Made by a program: the position numbers and the translations under genes. From Gemmatimonadota bacterium (GTDB taxonomy: Bacteria; Latescibacterota; UBA2968): a stretch of DNA of 64,000 nucleotides. This document shows, piece by piece, positions 1 to 8,783 of this stretch (positions within the stretch are counted from its first letter, which is position 1; the number at the start of each line of letters is the position of its first letter). The notes under the pieces were generated by a model. The model saw only the letters and a program-made list of their open reading frames with translations. It ran no database searches and was not told the origin of the DNA. Where the stretch lies: positions 124,001 through 188,000 of the forward strand of contig JAPPAB010000104.1 in NCBI GenBank assembly GCA_026705765.1, written 5' to 3'.

Positions 1-1682
1 TACGCTTTAGTGATAATCTCATTCTGCCCAACCCTTCGCCAGCTTTTTCGCCATACCCGGTAAAAGATTACACAATTACCCTCCCAGTAACCGATAGCTA
101 CTCAGGCGACAGGGTAACGTCACTAAATCCAGAGACAGCCTCTGATTCCGATGTCGCCACCCATGTCTATTACGATGCAGGCACGATTACTGTTCCCTCC
201 GGTACCTCAGCCCTCAATTTCACTAACAAAAAGAAGGCATACGCGGCCACATTCACAGAGACAGCGAAGATCAAAGTGACCAATGCGAATGCTGTAAATA
301 TTGTAACGCATGGAAATATCGACGACCTGATGCTGGTCAATAAGGGCATGATCGAAATATCCACAAGAGGTATAGGATTGCGGACAGTTTCGCGCGGCAG
401 TGGAAATACATATTCAGCTAATTACGGTACTGTAGAAATCAATAACTCGACGGATAAAACGATACGAGGCATTGCGAACCAAATCGACAAGAATGCTGCA
501 CCACACGACGACACACATGTTGCCGAATCCATCAACTTGTCGAGCGGCAGTATTCTCATCACTGGGGACGAAGGCAGGCAAGACGGCCTGTTCGTCGAGT
601 GCGGCGGCTCATTTGCCCGCTCAATCAACTACGGAGCCGTTGATGTGGCGGGCGATGACAGCCGCGCAGTGGTAGCGCAGACGCTATGGGGCGCAGCGCA
701 GACGCATAATACCGGCAGCGTAACGACAAGAGGGAGTGGCGGCAGCGACGGTATTCATTCCGAGACCTGTGCTGCCTATTATAACAATGAGGGATGCCAC
801 CGCATACAAGAGGAAATCAAACCGCGGCCGAAAACCAATGCTGCAGGTCCTGCATATGCGCGAAACTACCGCACGGGTGTCATTTCGACAATAGGACGCA
901 ATAGCCACGGAATTATGGTCGTAGTGAAGAAGTCTGGTCAAGCTTATGGCATCAATGAGGGAACCGTTTCGACGACTGGCTTGAGATCTTCGGGCATTCT
1001 GGCCTTCGCCTACCCCGTTCGTGGGTTTAATACCACGCCGTTCCGTGATCTTCTCGCCTTGCGCAGCCGCCTTGAAAAATTCAGATTGTTGCCGCTGGAT
1101 CCCACCGGACAAACCCGGCTGACCTACGCGGCGAATACCGGTCAGATCACAACACGCGGAGAGGACGCAGTTGGGCTGCGGGCACATCACGGCCTCAGCG
1201 GCAAGGTCGAAATCACCAACTCGGGTCGCATTGAGACGAGTGGCATCCGCTCTCACGGGATAATTGCCCAGGCGTATGGCCGGGACATCACCATTGACGG
1301 GGAAACCCGCGTGTATTCAGCCAGCGATATCGTCATCGACAACAGCGGTGATATCGTCGTGTCCGGCACTGGATCCGTCGGGATTTTAGCCGAAAGTAAA
1401 AATGTGCTCTACGACCCCTCGCGCCCGGCGGATAGCGGCGATATTGAGATTGTCTTAGACGGCAATATTATCGCCAGTGGCGACAACGGAATCGGTATCA
1501 GTGCCGAGTCAGAGACCGGCGACATCACGATTGTTGTACTGGGTTTTATTCGTGCGAATGCTGTCGGAATTCGGGTGAAAACCTCTGGCAAGGTGCTGAT
1601 TAACCTCATAGGCACAGTGGAAGCGCCAACCCCATGGGAGGTCATCGGTGACAACGAACACAATCAGATTATCGAGAACTAA
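1..1682 (+). CDS. Beta-helix repeat surface protein, 3' part only
   Basis: The frame is already open at the first bases (codons begin at position 3), so the N-terminus and any signal peptide lie left of the window. About 559 residues are visible up to the TAA at 1680. The visible part holds at least eight irregularly spaced copies of a glycine-rich pattern, roughly G-x-[IV]-x-[TS]-x-G-x-x-[SA]-x-G-[IL], for example GVISTIGRNSHGI and GRIETSGIRSHGI. Such patterns are typical of right-handed beta-helix passengers of adhesins and autotransporters. No beta-barrel or sorting domain follows; the protein ends EHNQIIEN. A surface or secreted role is inferred from the repeats alone, and the precise function is unknown. 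An intrinsic terminator follows at once. Confidence 0.7.
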   Translation, partial: RFSDNLILPNPSPAFSPYPVKDYTITLPVTDSYSGDRVTSLNPETASDSDVATHVYYDAGTITVPSGTSALNFTNKKKAYAATFTETAKIKVTNANAVNIVTHGNIDDLMLVNKGMIEISTRGIGLRTVSRGSGNTYSANYGTVEINNSTDKTIRGIANQIDKNAAPHDDTHVAESINLSSGSILITGDEGRQDGLFVECGGSFARSINYGAVDVAGDDSRAVVAQTLWGAAQTHNTGSVTTRGSGGSDGIHSETCAAYYNNEGCHRIQEEIKPRPKTNAAGPAYARNYRTGVISTIGRNSHGIMVVVKKSGQAYGINEGTVSTTGLRSSGILAFAYPVRGFNTTPFRDLLALRSRLEKFRLLPLDPTGQTRLTYAANTGQITTRGEDAVGLRAHHGLSGKVEITNSGRIETSGIRSHGIIAQAYGRDITIDGETRVYSASDIVIDNSGDIVVSGTGSVGILAESKNVLYDPSRPADSGDIEIVLDGNIIASGDNGIGISAESETGDITIVVLGFIRANAVGIRVKTSGKVLINLIGTVEAPTPWEVIGDNEHNQIIEN

Positions 1683-1691
1683 TAAGTACTG

Positions 1692-1714
1692 AAAATTTCA
1701 TCGGGAAATTTTTT
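1692..1714 (+). terminator. Rho-independent terminator after the beta-helix gene
   Basis: An 8-bp perfect stem (AAAATTTC at 1692-1699 with GAAATTTT at 1705-1712) and a 5-nt loop run into a T-rich stretch. It starts 10 bases after the stop codon. The stem is AT-rich, so it may be weak. Confidence 0.6.
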
Positions 1715-1787
1715 GTTGGCAGAAGACTGCGCTATTCGGATTGTCCAGCATAGACAAGAAGCCCAACTGCTCTATCGTTGGGAGTAG

Positions 1788-2642
1788 TCACCTAAACAAC
1801 ATACTGATATCCAGTGCCTTCACCGAATGCGTAAGCGCACCCACTGAAATAAGATCCACGCCTGTTTCTGCAATTGCCCGCACGCTATCTAAGGACACAT
1901 TGCCCGAGGCTTCCAACTCGGGTCTTTTGCCTTTTAATTTTCGCACCTTTTCTACGGCTTCGCGCATCTCATCCAGGCTCATATTGTCCAACATCACGCG
2001 ATCTGCTCCCAAAACGAGAACCTCATCGAGTTCTGATAGCGTTTCCACCTCCACCTCCACGGGCACTTCTCGGCCTTCAAAATCCATCCCTTTCCACACC
2101 GAAAGAAGTGCCGGCCCAATGCCATCCGCTGCCTCAATGTGATTCTCCTTCATCAGCACCATGTCGAACAACCCTGCCCGATGATTCACACCACCGCCTG
2201 TAGAGACAGCATATTTATCTAATAATCGCAATCCCGGCACAGTCTTGCGCGTATCCAGAATCCGCGCATTCGTTCCTTTTACGGCTTCTACAAACTGTGC
2301 CGTCATCGTTGCAATCCCCGACATGCGCTGTAAAAAATTCAACGCAACGCGCTCGCCTGTCAACAGCCCACGCGCGGGACCAGAAACCTCAGCCAAAACA
2401 TCACCATCCGCAACGCGCGCGCCATCTTCGACATATGCTTCAAATACAATCGCTTCCTCTATAGCTTCAAATACCCATTGCGCCACATCCAATCCCGCAA
2501 TCACGCCATCTGCCCTCGCAATAATTTTCGCCTTCGCCTGCTTTGTCAATGGCACGGTCCATTTTGTCGTAATATCCCCATTCCCCACATCTTCTATCAG
2601 TGCCCGCTCAATCACTGGCATAATATCTTTTTTATTTAACAT
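1788..2642 (-). CDS. nadC: Nicotinate-nucleotide pyrophosphorylase (carboxylating), NadC
   Basis: Converts quinolinate and PRPP to nicotinate mononucleotide, CO2 and pyrophosphate in de novo NAD synthesis; cytoplasmic. The 284-residue product has the expected family length and signature stretches: EDVGNGDITT near the N-terminus, ADGVIAGL, GERVALNFLQRMSGIAT, ILDTRKTVPGLR and KENH, with the SVGALTHS segment near the C-terminus that is normal for the fold. I chose the ATG at 2642, which lies one base after the stop of the upstream endonuclease gene and has GAGGA 9-10 bases before it. A longer frame would start inside that gene. It is the last gene of the operon uvrB-methyltransferase-endonuclease-nadC, so it is probably translationally coupled. 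Confidence 0.95.
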   Translation of the reverse strand: MLNKKDIMPVIERALIEDVGNGDITTKWTVPLTKQAKAKIIARADGVIAGLDVAQWVFEAIEEAIVFEAYVEDGARVADGDVLAEVSGPARGLLTGERVALNFLQRMSGIATMTAQFVEAVKGTNARILDTRKTVPGLRLLDKYAVSTGGGVNHRAGLFDMVLMKENHIEAADGIGPALLSVWKGMDFEGREVPVEVEVETLSELDEVLVLGADRVMLDNMSLDEMREAVEKVRKLKGKRPELEASGNVSLDSVRAIAETGVDLISVGALTHSVKALDISMLFR

Positions 2643-2643
2643 C

Positions 2644-3225
2644 TCAAAAGTCCTCGGGTATATCAAACAGCACCCCATCCCTCTTTTTATCGTAAAAAAT
2701 GATTTTTATATTTATGGATTCCGCTAAATTTTGGGAGCGATAGGTACTCGGCTTAATAGAATACGCTTCTTCTCCCACAAAACCATCTATGCCCTGGGAT
2801 TCTTCGTAAGGTTCTGCCAAACGGTAATCGCAGCCTTTCATCTCGGCCAGTTTTTTTAGAATCGCCTCCTGGAATCTGAGTCCGGTGAAGGTCTTGACAA
2901 GAACCAGATCCTCTACCCATGATTTCACCAAATCCCGGTCAATTTTGGGAAACACCACGCTAAAGTTCTCTATCATTGCAATTATTCTATCCGTCGCTTT
3001 ATCAATCGCATCGGGATATTGTTCTTGATACCACATAACCCATTCTTCAAAAGTTTGTCCTGGAAATTCCTGAATTAGATCGCTCATTTGCCCAACAACT
3101 CTTGGTCGCGTACCCTGTGAATTTTGGTTTGCGAGATTCATCAATTGGGTCGTGTACTTTGGAAATTCGCGGATAGGTGCGCTCACATACTCCTGGATCT
3201 CAGCATTTTTCAATTTAATTTCCAT
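2644..3225 (-). CDS. MjaI-family type II restriction endonuclease
   Basis: A 193-residue protein recognised as the MjaI restriction endonuclease family (RE_MjaI), whose characterised member cleaves CTAG. Supporting stretches are VGQMSDLIQEFPGQTFEEW, the helical TDRIIAMIENF region, KTFTGLRFQEAIL and a C-terminal core AYSIKPSTYRSQNLAE, where the acidic/lysine residues of a PD-(D/E)XK-like site would lie. The ATG at 3225 has AAAGG seven bases upstream; an in-frame TTG at 3243 is less likely. It follows the cognate methyltransferase by 24 bases and touches nadC. The order methylase first, nuclease second suits safe establishment. CTAG specificity is inferred from family, not shown. Confidence 0.8.
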   Translation of the reverse strand: MEIKLKNAEIQEYVSAPIREFPKYTTQLMNLANQNSQGTRPRVVGQMSDLIQEFPGQTFEEWVMWYQEQYPDAIDKATDRIIAMIENFSVVFPKIDRDLVKSWVEDLVLVKTFTGLRFQEAILKKLAEMKGCDYRLAEPYEESQGIDGFVGEEAYSIKPSTYRSQNLAESINIKIIFYDKKRDGVLFDIPEDF

Positions 3226-3249
3226 CCATAAACCTTTGCGCAATAGGGA

Positions 3250-4383
3250 TCATCGTGTATTTAACAGGTCGAGTTGAGTTTCACTTTTGTCCAGGGATTC
3301 TATGGCCATTTTATTCCTACTCTGGTCATATATACTCTGAGGTTTCTCAGAATACCTGACTTCAAAGATATTATCATCAGACGCTTGCACCTCCTTTAAG
3401 CCATTTAATAAAATGGACTGTTCCTGGCTCGTCACCACGGGACACTCATAATACCTGTTCGTATATTTCAACGGTCCCGACGTCTGGATTCGATCTTCGA
3501 CAAATTCAAAATGTCTCCTTAACCTATCGCGCAAATAATCATTTGAAAAATCGACAATCTGTCGCGCCATTGGGCGAATTGCCTGTTGAAAACTTTTGTC
3601 AATTTCAACGCCAACACTATTGCGCCCCGACGTCATCGCAGCAGCAATTGTAGTACCCGTACCCAAAAACGGATCGAGAATCTCATCGCCTTTCACAGAG
3701 TACATATTGACCAGACGATAGGCCAATTCATAAGGAAACGCGGCACTCCTCAAACGCGACAACTCATCGGAAAGCCTCTGTCCCGTACCCTTAATATCCA
3801 TCCAAACATCCGAATACCAGATATTCCTCTCCTCCCAAAACAAAGCACTCTCGCGCCTGTTCTGTTTTTCGCATTCCGTCTTAAATTCCCTTTTAGAACC
3901 CTTTCTCAAAATCAAAATATACTCGTGTTCCAGAGTCACATAAGCACCCGCGGGCAACATCCCCGATCCCATAAATTTATTGGGCGCGTTGGTTTGTTTT
4001 CGCCAGAGAATATCGGGAAGTGCTGAAAACCCGATATTTAAGAGATAATTCAATATTCGCGCGTGATTTGGATACAAACAAAAATCACTGCCTACCTTCC
4101 GCGTTGCATCGCCAATATTGATACAGGCAAATCGACCATCTTTTAAGACCCTGAACACTTCATCCCATACAGAATCGAGAATCTCATGCATCAACTCATG
4201 AGCCAACTTGCCTTCTCCGGCCTTTAATGCCTTTTGGATCTCCAAATTTTGGCTACCAAATATGTCATCCCACATGCCAATCATGGGATACGGCGGCGAT
4301 GTCACCACCAGATCGACACTCTCTGAAGGTATCTCTTTTAAGTTTCTCGCATCCCGATAAAATATTTGATGGATCGTTTTCAT
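3250..4383 (-). CDS. DNA methyltransferase (SPPY type), cognate to the MjaI-like endonuclease
   Basis: A 377-residue methyltransferase of the class that has the catalytic motif before the AdoMet motif: TSPPYPMIGMWDD at residues 28-40 (motif IV; SPPY usually means N4-cytosine or N6-adenine methylation) and DPFLGTGTT near residue 240 (motif I). The SPPYPMIxMWD form matches what I recall of the CTAG methylases of the MjaI/MthZI group. It presumably protects host sites from the adjacent nuclease. The ATG at 4383 is preferred over an upstream TTG (4398) that overlaps the uvrB stop. The C-terminal third, after a region rich in Arg and Phe (about residue 270), has no family motif I recognise. Confidence 0.87.
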   Translation of the reverse strand: MKTIHQIFYRDARNLKEIPSESVDLVVTSPPYPMIGMWDDIFGSQNLEIQKALKAGEGKLAHELMHEILDSVWDEVFRVLKDGRFACINIGDATRKVGSDFCLYPNHARILNYLLNIGFSALPDILWRKQTNAPNKFMGSGMLPAGAYVTLEHEYILILRKGSKREFKTECEKQNRRESALFWEERNIWYSDVWMDIKGTGQRLSDELSRLRSAAFPYELAYRLVNMYSVKGDEILDPFLGTGTTIAAAMTSGRNSVGVEIDKSFQQAIRPMARQIVDFSNDYLRDRLRRHFEFVEDRIQTSGPLKYTNRYYECPVVTSQEQSILLNGLKEVQASDDNIFEVRYSEKPQSIYDQSRNKMAIESLDKSETQLDLLNTR

Positions 4384-4390
4384 AGATCTC

Positions 4391-6379
4391 TTACGCAACC
4401 TCCGCCTTTAACCTCGCAATCTCATCGCGATATTGCGCTGCCTTTTCAAACTCCAGATTCTCGGCCGCTTCACCCATCTTGCGGGTCAACTCCTCAATTA
4501 TATCTAGCCTATTGGTGCCCTCCACATACTCAGGCGACTCTTCGGCAACCAATGGCAACTCATCTGCCTTCTCATCTGCCACAGCCGTCGTCTGGAGAAT
4601 CTCTTCTCTGGTCTTGTAAAGCGTCTCAGGCGTAATGCCGTGTATGAGATTATACTCCTCCTGCAATGCCCGGCGGCGATTTGTCTCGTCGATAGCTCGC
4701 TGCATTGAATCCGTCACCTTATCCGCATACATAATAACCGTACCTCTTGCATTGCGCGCGGCTCGCCCAGCCGTCTGAATCAACGACCGTTCCGACCGCA
4801 AAAACCCTTCCTTATCCGCATCCAGAATAGCGACCAGAGACACCTCTGGCAGATCCAACCCCTCGCGCAACAAATTCACCCCCACGAGCACATCGAACTC
4901 ACCCAAACGCAAATCCCTGATAATTGCCACGCGCTCGAGGGAATCGACATCTGAGTGCATATAGCGCGCCCTGATACCCAACTCGCGCATATACTCCGAC
5001 AAATCCTCTGCCATGCGCTTGGTCAGCGTCGTCACCAGCACGCGATCACCGCGCTCCACCCGCACCCGCGATTCTTCAATAAGATCATCAACCTGTCCGC
5101 GCACAGGTCGTACCACCATCTCGGGATCGAGCAACCCCGTCGGACGAATCACCTGCTCCACCACCACGCCCTGACACTGTTCCAACTCGTAATCCGCAGG
5201 TGTAGCCGACATAAAAACAACCTGCCTTGCCTTCTGTTCAAACTCCTCAAAATACAACGGGCGATTATCCAATGCCGCGGGCAACCTGAACCCGTGCTCT
5301 ATCAACACCTCTTTGCGAGACCGATCCCCATTCCACATCCCGCGCAACTGCGGAATCGTCACATGGGATTCATCCAGCACAATCAGGAAATCGTCCGAAA
5401 AATAATCCAGCAACACATAAGGTGCTTCCCCGGGTTTTCGCCCATCGATATACCGCGAATAATTTTCAATACCCTGACAAAAACCAATCTCGCGCATCAT
5501 CTCAATATCGTAGCGCGTGCGCATCTCCAGCCGCTGCGCCTCTAACAACTTGCCCTGGTCATTAAACGCCTCCAGTTGTCTGGCGAGATCCACCTCAATC
5601 TGGACAATAGCCTTTTCAATGCGATTGCCACTGGTCACAAAGTGCTTGGCAGGATAAATAACAATGCGATCGCGCTCCGCAAGCACCTCGCCCGTCACGG
5701 GATGCACCTCACTCAACGCGTCGATCTCATCGCCAAAAAACTCTACGCGCACCGGATGCTCGCGCTCGGGCGGATAAATTTCGACCACATCGCCGCGCAC
5801 CCGAAAAGCGGCAGGCTCAAAAGCCACATCATTGCGCGTAAAATGAATATCCACCAGCTTGCGCAACATAGCATCGCGATCCATCTCTGCACCGCGATCC
5901 AGAATTACCAGATGATCTTCGTATTCATCCGGATTGCCAATACCGTAAATACACGACACACTGGCCACAATGATCACATCTCGCCGCTCCATCAAAGCAC
6001 TTGTCGCGCGCAGGCGCAAACGGTTGATCTCATCGTTAATATCCGCTTCTTTTTCAATAAACGTATCCGTCACAGGCTTATAGGCTTCGGGCTGGTAATA
6101 ATCGTAATACGAAATAAAATACTCCACGGCATTATTCGGAAAAAAACTCCGAAACTCGCCGTAGAGTTGCGCCGCCAGGGTTTTGTTGTGGGAAATTACG
6201 AGCGTGGGCTTTTGGACAGATTCAATCACCTTGGACATTGAAAACGTCTTACCCGTACCCGTTGCCCCCATCAAAGTCTGGTATGACTCGCCATCCCGAA
6301 TCCCCTGAGCGAGTTCTTCAATCGCCTGGGGCTGATCGCCCGCAGGCTCAAAAGGCGATATCACTTCAAATCGCGGCAT
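4391..6379 (-). CDS. uvrB: Excinuclease ABC subunit B, UvrB
   Basis: Damage-verification helicase of nucleotide excision repair; takes DNA from UvrA and presents it to UvrC. The 662-residue protein has every family landmark in order: [11 protein letters not shown] at the N-terminus, Walker A GATGTGKT at residues 38-45, the beta-hairpin region [12 protein letters not shown], the Walker B-like [16 protein letters not shown], helicase motifs [18 protein letters not shown] and QTAGRAARN, and a C-terminal UVR domain ([14 protein letters not shown]) for UvrC binding. The ATG at 6379 gives the standard N-terminus MPRFEV and has AGGGG 8 bases upstream; the longer frame (6427) is not needed. First gene of the operon that also carries the restriction-modification pair. 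Confidence 0.97.
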   Translation of the reverse strand: MPRFEVISPFEPAGDQPQAIEELAQGIRDGESYQTLMGATGTGKTFSMSKVIESVQKPTLVISHNKTLAAQLYGEFRSFFPNNAVEYFISYYDYYQPEAYKPVTDTFIEKEADINDEINRLRLRATSALMERRDVIIVASVSCIYGIGNPDEYEDHLVILDRGAEMDRDAMLRKLVDIHFTRNDVAFEPAAFRVRGDVVEIYPPEREHPVRVEFFGDEIDALSEVHPVTGEVLAERDRIVIYPAKHFVTSGNRIEKAIVQIEVDLARQLEAFNDQGKLLEAQRLEMRTRYDIEMMREIGFCQGIENYSRYIDGRKPGEAPYVLLDYFSDDFLIVLDESHVTIPQLRGMWNGDRSRKEVLIEHGFRLPAALDNRPLYFEEFEQKARQVVFMSATPADYELEQCQGVVVEQVIRPTGLLDPEMVVRPVRGQVDDLIEESRVRVERGDRVLVTTLTKRMAEDLSEYMRELGIRARYMHSDVDSLERVAIIRDLRLGEFDVLVGVNLLREGLDLPEVSLVAILDADKEGFLRSERSLIQTAGRAARNARGTVIMYADKVTDSMQRAIDETNRRRALQEEYNLIHGITPETLYKTREEILQTTAVADEKADELPLVAEESPEYVEGTNRLDIIEELTRKMGEAAENLEFEKAAQYRDEIARLKAEVA

Positions 6380-6418
6380 AACGATTTCCCCTAAAAAAAT
6401 CAGTTGTCGGTTCGCGCC

Positions 6419-6447
6419 TTGACTCACACCCCATAACTACTTTAATT
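6419..6447 (+). promoter_or_regulatory. Sigma70-type promoter before the DUF3179 gene
   Basis: TTGACT at 6419-6424, a 17-base spacer, then TTAATT at 6442-6447. The ATG of the downstream gene is about 75 bases away. The site lies between the divergent uvrB operon and this gene. Confidence 0.45.
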
Positions 6448-6520
6448 TAGACAGAGAACTACTGAAACGCAAGGTCAACCCCGCTATTTCTATCCGCAGG
6501 CGAACTCGCAGGAGGTCTCC

Positions 6521-7708
6521 GTGAAAATTTTTTTCAAAAGCACCATTCTGTTCGCGCTATTTGGCCTGATGACCTGTGGGGGAAAGAGCAATGATACGCT
6601 GGGACCAGGGGACTCGGGCAATCCTCCTGCCGCCTCTGGCGACACGACATCCGGCAATACGCAAACCTCTGGCTCAATCAATCGCGAACCGCAAGCAGGT
6701 GGCAATTTTCTCAGTGACTTTCCCAAAGACAGAATTCTATCGGGTGGCGTACCTCCCGATGGCATTCCAGCACTCACCGACCCTCCATTTGTCGAACTCA
6801 CATCCAGCGAAGCCGCTTATCTCAGCGATGAAGATCTCGTACTCGGCGTGGTCCTCAATGGCGAAGCCAAAGCCTATCCCCACAACATGGGATGGTGGCA
6901 CGAAATCATCAACGATGTGGTAGGCGAACACCCCATTGTCGTGAGCTTTTGCCCACTGACCGGAACGGGACTCATCTTTAGCGGACAGGGCAACGACCAA
7001 TCGCGCATCCATTGTGGGGTCTCTGGTCTGCTATTCAACAACAATCTCATCATGTACGATCGCCGTCAACAGGGAATCCTGTATCCCCAGATGATCCACA
7101 TCCCGGTTGAAGGTGGAACCGACGAATTGCAACTCCTGCCCGTAATTGAAACCACCTGGCGCTACTGGAAACAACTCTATCCCGATTCCAGAGTCATCAG
7201 TGCCAATACGGGTATTTACTCGCCCAGCAGATACCAGAGCTATCCCTATGGCGACTATCGAGATCCGAATACTGCGCCGCTTTTCCCCTCCTTCCCCAGT
7301 TTGCTCGACAATCCAACCGCGCAGATATTCCCCCCAAAGACCCTCACACTGGGGATTCGTTTTGGCGAAACAGCCAAAGCCTATCCCTTTCCCACCCTGG
7401 GGACAGAAGCCGTCATCAACGACGTAGTCGCGGGCAATGCCATTCTCGTCGTCTATTACCACCAGGAGCAATACGCAATACCCTTTGATCGGTCGGTCGA
7501 TGGTCAGACCCTCACATTTGAGAAAGCACTTCCCCGCGACACAGTCTATCCCTTTCTCCTGCGCGACCAGGAGACGGGCAGCACCTGGAACCTCAAAGGC
7601 GAGGCCATTGCCGGGCCACTCCAAAATAAGACCTTAGAACAACTACCTTCCCACAATGCCTTCTGGTTTGCCTGGGCAACCTTCTGGCAGAATACCGGAA
7701 TTTATTAG
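6521..7708 (+). CDS. DUF3179-domain lipoprotein
   Basis: A 395-residue protein with a lipoprotein signal peptide (hydrophobic segment at residues 6-17, lipobox LMTC with Cys19), followed by a low-complexity Gly/Ser/Thr linker and a DUF3179 domain from about residue 65. DUF3179 landmarks include KDRILSGGVPPDGIPAL, GEAKAYPHNMGWWHEIIND and the CPLTGTG motif; the AKAYP...INDVV pattern recurs late in the protein (about residues 285-305), so the fold looks internally duplicated. The molecular function of DUF3179 is not known to me; membrane anchoring on the periplasmic side is inferred. A porin-like protein gene starts 16 bases after it, so the two are probably co-transcribed. Confidence 0.88.
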   Translation: MKIFFKSTILFALFGLMTCGGKSNDTLGPGDSGNPPAASGDTTSGNTQTSGSINREPQAGGNFLSDFPKDRILSGGVPPDGIPALTDPPFVELTSSEAAYLSDEDLVLGVVLNGEAKAYPHNMGWWHEIINDVVGEHPIVVSFCPLTGTGLIFSGQGNDQSRIHCGVSGLLFNNNLIMYDRRQQGILYPQMIHIPVEGGTDELQLLPVIETTWRYWKQLYPDSRVISANTGIYSPSRYQSYPYGDYRDPNTAPLFPSFPSLLDNPTAQIFPPKTLTLGIRFGETAKAYPFPTLGTEAVINDVVAGNAILVVYYHQEQYAIPFDRSVDGQTLTFEKALPRDTVYPFLLRDQETGSTWNLKGEAIAGPLQNKTLEQLPSHNAFWFAWATFWQNTGIY

Positions 7709-7724
7709 ACAGACATATCCCTCT

Positions 7725-8615
7725 ATGCACTGCTTTTATTGGCTCGCCCTCTTCATACTCTTACCCCATACCGCTTATGCAGGCGCCTGGACACTCGCAA
7801 AAGGCCATCTCTGGGGCAAAATCACCGGCATGGCGCAATCGACAAATGAAGAATATGTGGCCGTTGGCGGTGCAGGACGCGAACCCGATCTCAACCGCCT
7901 CTATGAACCCGGAGACCGCGCGCACTACCGCGAAAATGGACATTACAATTCAGAGGCACTCTTTATCGACCTGTTTTACGGCCTGAGCGATCGCATCGAC
8001 ATCGGCATACAAATCCCCTACTATCGCCGGGAATTTGAAAACGTCGGCTTCAGACCGGCGAATATCGCATCGGGTTTTGGTGACATGCGAGGGATTGCCA
8101 AAATCAATATTGCACAAACCCCTGTTGTGGGCACAATAAAAGTTGGAACCAAAGCCCCCACAGGCAAGTTTCAAAACCAGGATGGAATTATTTCCGCAGG
8201 TGAAGGGCAATGGGATTTTGAATTAACTGCACAAATCGGCCGATCTTTTTGGCCCTTTCCAATGTACGCCAACATCGATATGGGGTATCGCGTCCGCCTG
8301 CAAAACAATACCACCAATTACGACCCTGGCGACGAGTGGTTTTTAAACTCAGAAATAGGTTATAATCCCATCGACAAACTCATCCTCATCCTCAAATTAG
8401 AGGGCATCAAAGGCAGGCCTTCCCGCGTATTGGGTCTCGAACTATCCAGCGATATCAGACGCATTACCTATTTCGCGCCCACGCTCCTCATAGGCCCCTT
8501 TCAAAACCTGAGCTTCGAAACCTCGGTGCGCATAACCGCTGGTGGACGCAATTTCCCCGCCGGTCATATATGGACCGCGGGGATTTCATACTCAGGTCTC
8601 ATGAGCAAAATGTGA
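7725..8615 (+). CDS. Outer-membrane beta-barrel protein, MetA-phenol-degradation/transporter-like, copy 1
   Basis: A 296-residue exported protein: signal peptide ending at TAYA, then repeated amphipathic strands that alternate aromatic and polar residues, typical of outer-membrane barrels. The segments SDRIDIGIQIPYYRR, VGTIKVGTKAPTG and WPFPMYANIDMGYRVR resemble the putative channel family named after the MetA pathway of phenol degradation. I chose the ATG at 7725 because it places the signal peptide at the very start; the longer frame from 7656 overlaps the preceding gene. No good ribosome site precedes 7725, so translation may be coupled. It is a paralogue of the next gene (same HTAYAGAWTL and GHxWGKIT starts). 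The cargo is unknown. Confidence 0.8.
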   Translation: MHCFYWLALFILLPHTAYAGAWTLAKGHLWGKITGMAQSTNEEYVAVGGAGREPDLNRLYEPGDRAHYRENGHYNSEALFIDLFYGLSDRIDIGIQIPYYRREFENVGFRPANIASGFGDMRGIAKINIAQTPVVGTIKVGTKAPTGKFQNQDGIISAGEGQWDFELTAQIGRSFWPFPMYANIDMGYRVRLQNNTTNYDPGDEWFLNSEIGYNPIDKLILILKLEGIKGRPSRVLGLELSSDIRRITYFAPTLLIGPFQNLSFETSVRITAGGRNFPAGHIWTAGISYSGLMSKM

Positions 8616-8783
8616 CGCTACCCCGCGCTCGGATTTATGCATCTATCCACAATGTTCTCGTTTACTTCAACTCCAAACATTTGCAAAATAGCCATCTTTT
8701 ATTTATTTTCGCACCTGAGTAGTTTGAACAGCGGACTACCGCTGGGCTACTTATGGTAAAACACTTCATTAGAAAGGAGCAAC

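Noticed and set aside
684-1256. A 190-residue minus-strand frame inside the beta-helix gene
   Set aside because: No ribosome site or recognisable domain; the opposite frame has a consistent repeat pattern.
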